This document shows positions 49,804 to 52,927 of a stretch of DNA of 52,927 nt, piece by piece; the stretch's first letter is position 1; each line of letters begins with the position of its first letter. Below the pieces are notes generated by a model that worked only from the letters and a program-made list of their open reading frames with translations, was not told the DNA's origin and ran no database searches. The stretch comes from Terriglobia bacterium (GTDB lineage: Bacteria; Acidobacteriota; Terriglobia; Terriglobales; Acidobacteriaceae). Made by a program: the position numbers and the translations under genes. The stretch lies in assembly GCA_032252755.1 (NCBI GenBank), contig JAVUPY010000082.1, positions 1 through 52,927 on the forward strand. The letters run 5' to 3'.

Positions 49804-51150
49804 ATGGCTGACCAAAAAGCAAAACCACCGGCAGACCCTGATATTTTCGATCTGCCCGAACTCCATCGCAGGCTCGTAGAGCCGAAGGGCGTGCTCCAGA
49901 AAAACCTGAAGATATTTCTTTACCTTGGAGCCAGCGTACTGGTGATCATCGCGGCGATCTTCAGCGCCGGTGGCAAGAAGCCTGGTACGCAGGCCGGGAA
50001 GAACCAGCCGCCGCAGCCGACGGTGCAGGACAATACCGATAACAATGTTGCCGATTTGAAGAGCCAGCTTCAGGCCGAACAGTTGAAGGAACAGCAGCAG
50101 GCAGCTATCGCTGCCGCCAACGATCCCAAACTTGTGTCTGCGACCCCCGCGCAGCTGGCCGCCGCCGCATCGTATGGTCCTACAGGCCAGTCTCGCGCTT
50201 GTGTTCCAGGCCAGCCTTGCCCGCAAGCCGCAACCGGGCAACAGAACGGTGGCCAGCAACAACTCACTCCAGAGCAACAGCAGGCCCAGCAACTCGCCGC
50301 CAAGGAACGGGAGCTTCAGTACAACTCCCGGTTCGCGTCGAACCTTGTTTACACCCGGCCTGACGATGCTTCCCCGAAGCGAGAACAGACAACGCAAGCG
50401 GGAACCACGCCAACCGGCTACGCCCCGCAGCCGAACCTATACGGCGCGCTTTCAGGTCATCCGGGAAGCAGCTTGATTGCTCCCCGAGCGGCAGGCGAGC
50501 CGCCGGCGCAGCAAAAGCGCGCGCCGGAAGTGAATCTGGATTCCGCCTTAGGCCAGCCGTATGTGATTTATGAGGGCACGACCGTCGATACGGTCCTGAT
50601 GAACAGGCTCGATGGTGATGCCGTTGGGCCGGTCAAGGTGCTTGTCTCCAACCCCTTGTATTCGCATGACCATCAGCACGTCCTCATTCCCGACGGAACC
50701 ATCGTGCTGGGCGAGGCAAAAAAGATTGGTGCCGCCGGATTCGGCCAGCAGCGCCGCCTCGCCGTCGTCTTTCACCGCATGATTATGCCGGACGGCTACT
50801 CGGTGGACCTTGACCAGTTCCACGGGCTGGACCAGATCGGCGAGGAGGGGCTGAAAGACAAGGTGAACAATCACTACCTTCAGATCTTCGGAACCTCCAT
50901 TGCTCTTGGCGTCATTGCAGGAGCAGCCGAGATCACGCAAGGCGGCGGCGCATTCACTGGTTCCGGCTCGCAGGAATTCACGAACGGAGCCGCCGGCAGT
51001 GTGTCCGAGTCGGCAACCACGGTTCTCGACCAATTCCTTCAGATACCGCCGACCATCACCATCCGCGAAGGGCATCGCGTTAAAGTCTATTTTACGGAGG
51101 ACATGTTGCTGCCCGCTTACGGCAACCACACTATTCCACAAACGTTTTGA
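49804..51150 (+). CDS. trbI: T4SS core protein VirB10/TrbI
   Basis: A 448-residue protein that spans both membranes. The cytoplasmic N-terminus is followed by one transmembrane helix (FLYLGASVLVIIAAIFSAGG, about 37-57) and a long Gln/Pro/Ala-rich periplasmic linker (KNQPPQPTVQDN and QLTPEQQQAQQL). The conserved C-terminal beta-barrel domain has VIYEGTTVDTVLMNRLDGDAVGPVKVLVSNPLYSHDHQHVLIPDGTIVLGEAKKIG and ends RVKVYFTEDMLLPAYG. It couples the inner-membrane ATPases to the outer channel. I use the ATG at 49804; a GTG at 49795 overlaps the previous gene. Confidence 0.93.
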   Translation: MADQKAKPPADPDIFDLPELHRRLVEPKGVLQKNLKIFLYLGASVLVIIAAIFSAGGKKPGTQAGKNQPPQPTVQDNTDNNVADLKSQLQAEQLKEQQQAAIAAANDPKLVSATPAQLAAAASYGPTGQSRACVPGQPCPQAATGQQNGGQQQLTPEQQQAQQLAAKERELQYNSRFASNLVYTRPDDASPKREQTTQAGTTPTGYAPQPNLYGALSGHPGSSLIAPRAAGEPPAQQKRAPEVNLDSALGQPYVIYEGTTVDTVLMNRLDGDAVGPVKVLVSNPLYSHDHQHVLIPDGTIVLGEAKKIGAAGFGQQRRLAVVFHRMIMPDGYSVDLDQFHGLDQIGEEGLKDKVNNHYLQIFGTSIALGVIAGAAEITQGGGAFTGSGSQEFTNGAAGSVSESATTVLDQFLQIPPTITIREGHRVKVYFTEDMLLPAYGNHTIPQTF

Positions 51151-51160
51151 GGAGGAATTT

Positions 51161-51460
51161 ATGGAACACATTCGCGCGATTGTTACTGTTGGACTGGTAT
51201 TCGGAACCATTGCCATTGCTGGATGCAAGAGCAAACAACAGGTGGCGGCCCAGCTACAAGCCGAATATAAAACAGCTTACGCACAATACTACAAAGACTG
51301 CATTGCTCCCGCTTACGGCGGGGCAAACGAGTATTTCACGGGGAAAAAAGCTGCACCTCCAACCCCGGCCCAGCAGCAGGCGAAGCAACAACAATGCGCT
51401 GTGGAGGGGGCGAAGGTAAGCAAACTTCAGAAGCAAATAGACAAAGCCGCGGGGTATTAA
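51161..51460 (+). CDS. Small T4SS-operon lipoprotein (VirB7/TrbK-like position)
   Basis: A 99-residue protein with a clear lipoprotein signal peptide (MEHIRAIVTVGLVFGTIAIAGC, cysteine at 22). A Gln/Ala/Lys-rich helical body follows, with two cysteines (KDC and QQQCAVEG) and the end KVSKLQKQIDKAAGY. AGGAGG lies five bases before the ATG. Its size, lipidation and position between VirB10 and TrbJ suggest either a VirB7-type channel anchor or a TrbK-type entry-exclusion lipoprotein. Sequence alone does not separate the two, and I recognise no closer family. Confidence 0.82.
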   Translation: MEHIRAIVTVGLVFGTIAIAGCKSKQQVAAQLQAEYKTAYAQYYKDCIAPAYGGANEYFTGKKAAPPTPAQQQAKQQQCAVEGAKVSKLQKQIDKAAGY

Positions 51461-51478
51461 CCGAAGAGGAGAACGGAT

Positions 51479-52285
51479 ATGAGACGCATCCCCAATAGCA
51501 TCGCAACTCTGGCGATCCTTCTCGCCGGAGCCACCGCAGCCCAGGCACAGTTCGGAGGCGTCGTCTTTGATCCCACCCAATCCGTTCATGCCGTCCAGCA
51601 GATTATGCAGGCCAGCCAGCTCTACACCACTACTATGCAAACGACCCAGAACGTGATCGCGGCCTACAATTTTGCGAAACAGATGGCCAGTTCGCCCGCG
51701 AGCCTTTACCAACCCTATCTATCGCCCTCGACCTACTGGCAGACGCTCGACCAGACAGCCAATACCTACGGCAACTCGCAGGCGGTGATTAACGCCGCCA
51801 ACACCGGGGTCAACGCCCAGGCCGCCTATCAGCTTTCGAGCGTGCCCCGTACCGGGATAGATCCCGACTACAGCACCCTCAGTACGACGGGCCAGCAGCA
51901 GATCGCGGCGCAAGCGGCCACTACTGACCTCAGCGATGCGGTCGTTGAAAGTAACCTACAGACGCTGGGCACCATGCGCGCGAACGAAATCCAGCGGGAG
52001 CAGGACATCTCCGCGCTTGAGAACGCGAGTCATTCGATGGACCCAGCGCAGCAAACCGATATGGCCACCATGCAACGCATCAACCAGGCCATGCTGCTGC
52101 AACTTCGGCAGCAGCAGGAATCCAACCAGATCCAACAGGGGATTGCGCTGCAACAGATGATTACGTTGAAGCAGCGGCAGGACGTGATGAAGCAGGGGTT
52201 TCAGGACGCCGCCGGTTACAGCCAGTATTACCAAGCGAACATCGCTCCGGCCCATGACGGCGAAGCACAAGGTCTGATGTACTAA
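51479..52285 (+). CDS. trbJ: T4SS periplasmic protein TrbJ/VirB5
   Basis: A 268-residue exported protein with a signal peptide (MRRIPNSIATLAILLAGATA, then AQAQ) and a largely helical mature part. An N-terminal segment, FGGVVFDPTQSVHAVQQIMQ, matches TrbJ, and long Gln/Ala-rich helices follow (LALQQMITLKQRQDVMKQGF-like near the C-terminus). VirB5/TrbJ proteins cap the pilus tip or help its assembly. GAGGAG precedes the ATG. It follows the lipoprotein by 18 bases and precedes VirB6, as in trb operons where J and L are adjacent. Confidence 0.88.
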   Translation: MRRIPNSIATLAILLAGATAAQAQFGGVVFDPTQSVHAVQQIMQASQLYTTTMQTTQNVIAAYNFAKQMASSPASLYQPYLSPSTYWQTLDQTANTYGNSQAVINAANTGVNAQAAYQLSSVPRTGIDPDYSTLSTTGQQQIAAQAATTDLSDAVVESNLQTLGTMRANEIQREQDISALENASHSMDPAQQTDMATMQRINQAMLLQLRQQQESNQIQQGIALQQMITLKQRQDVMKQGFQDAAGYSQYYQANIAPAHDGEAQGLMY

Positions 52286-52310
52286 CCACCGATCGAGAGC
52301 GAGGCAGTCT

Positions 52311-52927
52311 ATGGGATATGGCGCAATTCACTGGATCACGCAAGGCTGCGATGCGCTGACCGCCAGTGCTTCGCCATCCGTCGATGCACTGGGCCTCCAC
52401 ATCTGCATTGCGCTCGCCACCATCATGCTGGTCTGGTTCGGCGTGCAGGAGGCGCTGGCTTCCGCGCAGGGAGGACCGGGGTTCAACATGGGGAAGTTCC
52501 TGAACTTCTTCATGCTCATCACCTTTGCCTACGTGATGGTGAAGTTCTACGACGGCGTCATTCCGGGTATCGGCTACTCGCTCCGGGGTTTCATCGACGG
52601 CGGCGCACAGAACCTCGTCACGGTCATCGGCAACGACAGTGTGACGAGCATTCAACAAACGCTCGACCAAGCGTCTGCTAACGGCGGCCCTGGCATCGTC
52701 AAGGTGTTGATGAGCCCCTATTACTCTTTGGTCTACGTCATCATTCAGGTGCTGCTGGCGATATTTAGCGCGGCGGTCAGCGCCATCATTGCCTACGGCG
52801 CGGTTGGACTTGCAGTGGTCGGTCTGCTTGGCCCCGTTTTCATTCCCTTTCTCGTCTTCGACAAGCTCGATTTTCTTTTTTGGGGATGGCTGCGCGCCTT
52901 TATCGGCTTCTGTTTTTACAAGGTGCT
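52311..52927 (+). CDS. trbL: T4SS polytopic membrane protein TrbL/VirB6 (cut by window edge)
   Basis: The open frame starts MGYGAIHWITQGCDALTA and runs to the end, 205 codons with no stop. It has several hydrophobic helices (GLHICIALATIMLVWFGVQE, FLNFFMLITFAYVMV, SLVYVIIQVLLAIFSAAVSAIIAYGAVGLAVVGLLGPVFIPFL) and a final WGWLRAFIGFCFYK segment. This is the TrbL/VirB6 pattern: a polytopic inner-membrane channel component. The protein is incomplete, so C-terminal features are unseen. It is next in line after TrbJ, as in IncP operons. Confidence 0.9.
   Translation, partial: MGYGAIHWITQGCDALTASASPSVDALGLHICIALATIMLVWFGVQEALASAQGGPGFNMGKFLNFFMLITFAYVMVKFYDGVIPGIGYSLRGFIDGGAQNLVTVIGNDSVTSIQQTLDQASANGGPGIVKVLMSPYYSLVYVIIQVLLAIFSAAVSAIIAYGAVGLAVVGLLGPVFIPFLVFDKLDFLFWGWLRAFIGFCFYKV

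Overview
The window looks like chromosome of a member of the Acidobacteriota, probably class Terriglobia. The evidence is two copies (both damaged) of the VWFA-type secreted protein that is amplified in this phylum, a PknB-like kinase fused to TPR repeats, bacillithiol genes, and many short intergenic word repeats. I cannot name a genus. GC content is moderately high and genes lie on both strands in short operons.

Chromosomal part, about 1-41,900. The left edge cuts a YfiT-type bacillithiol transferase. Next come an FAD/NAD reductase, a 59-residue zinc-ribbon protein with a possibly structured leader, a lipoprotein, the dnaX-ybaB-recR replication/repair operon, a STAS protein, a SET-domain methyltransferase, a small cytochrome c preceded by two CRP/FNR-like sites, a PanE-like reductase, cstA, and a cystathionine gamma-lyase type PLP enzyme. 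Then follow a frameshifted VWFA gene, an amidohydrolase, a Ser/Thr kinase-TPR receptor, a 1171-residue secreted zinc metalloprotease with seven YNLGIGGG repeats, tmRNA (ssrA), and a VWFA remnant. After these lie bshC, a glycerophosphodiesterase facing glpD, mazG, an acetyltransferase paired with an N-succinylamino-acid racemase/OSBS, bactofilin, a stand-alone nuoI, full-length metH and a GH16 glucanase.

Mobile part, about 41,910 to the right edge. A tRNA-like 5' half is interrupted at the anticodon loop. It is followed by a tyrosine integrase with a four-cysteine insertion, a BrnT/BrnA toxin-antitoxin pair, an Xis-like HTH protein and a LysR regulator, and then a P-type type IV secretion operon (pilin, VirB3, VirB4, VirB9, VirB10, lipoprotein, TrbJ/VirB5, TrbL/VirB6) that runs off the window. 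This is the left end of an integrative conjugative element (ICE) or a close relative. No relaxase, coupling protein or right end is visible.

The most interesting signal is a 46-bp near-perfect inverted repeat (41 of 46 identical) that brackets the LysR gene. One copy faces the xis-like gene and the other faces the T4SS operon, with the same orientation and similar spacing relative to each start codon. This suggests that one LysR regulator co-controls excision and transfer through twin outward promoters. All functions here are inferred from sequence reading alone.
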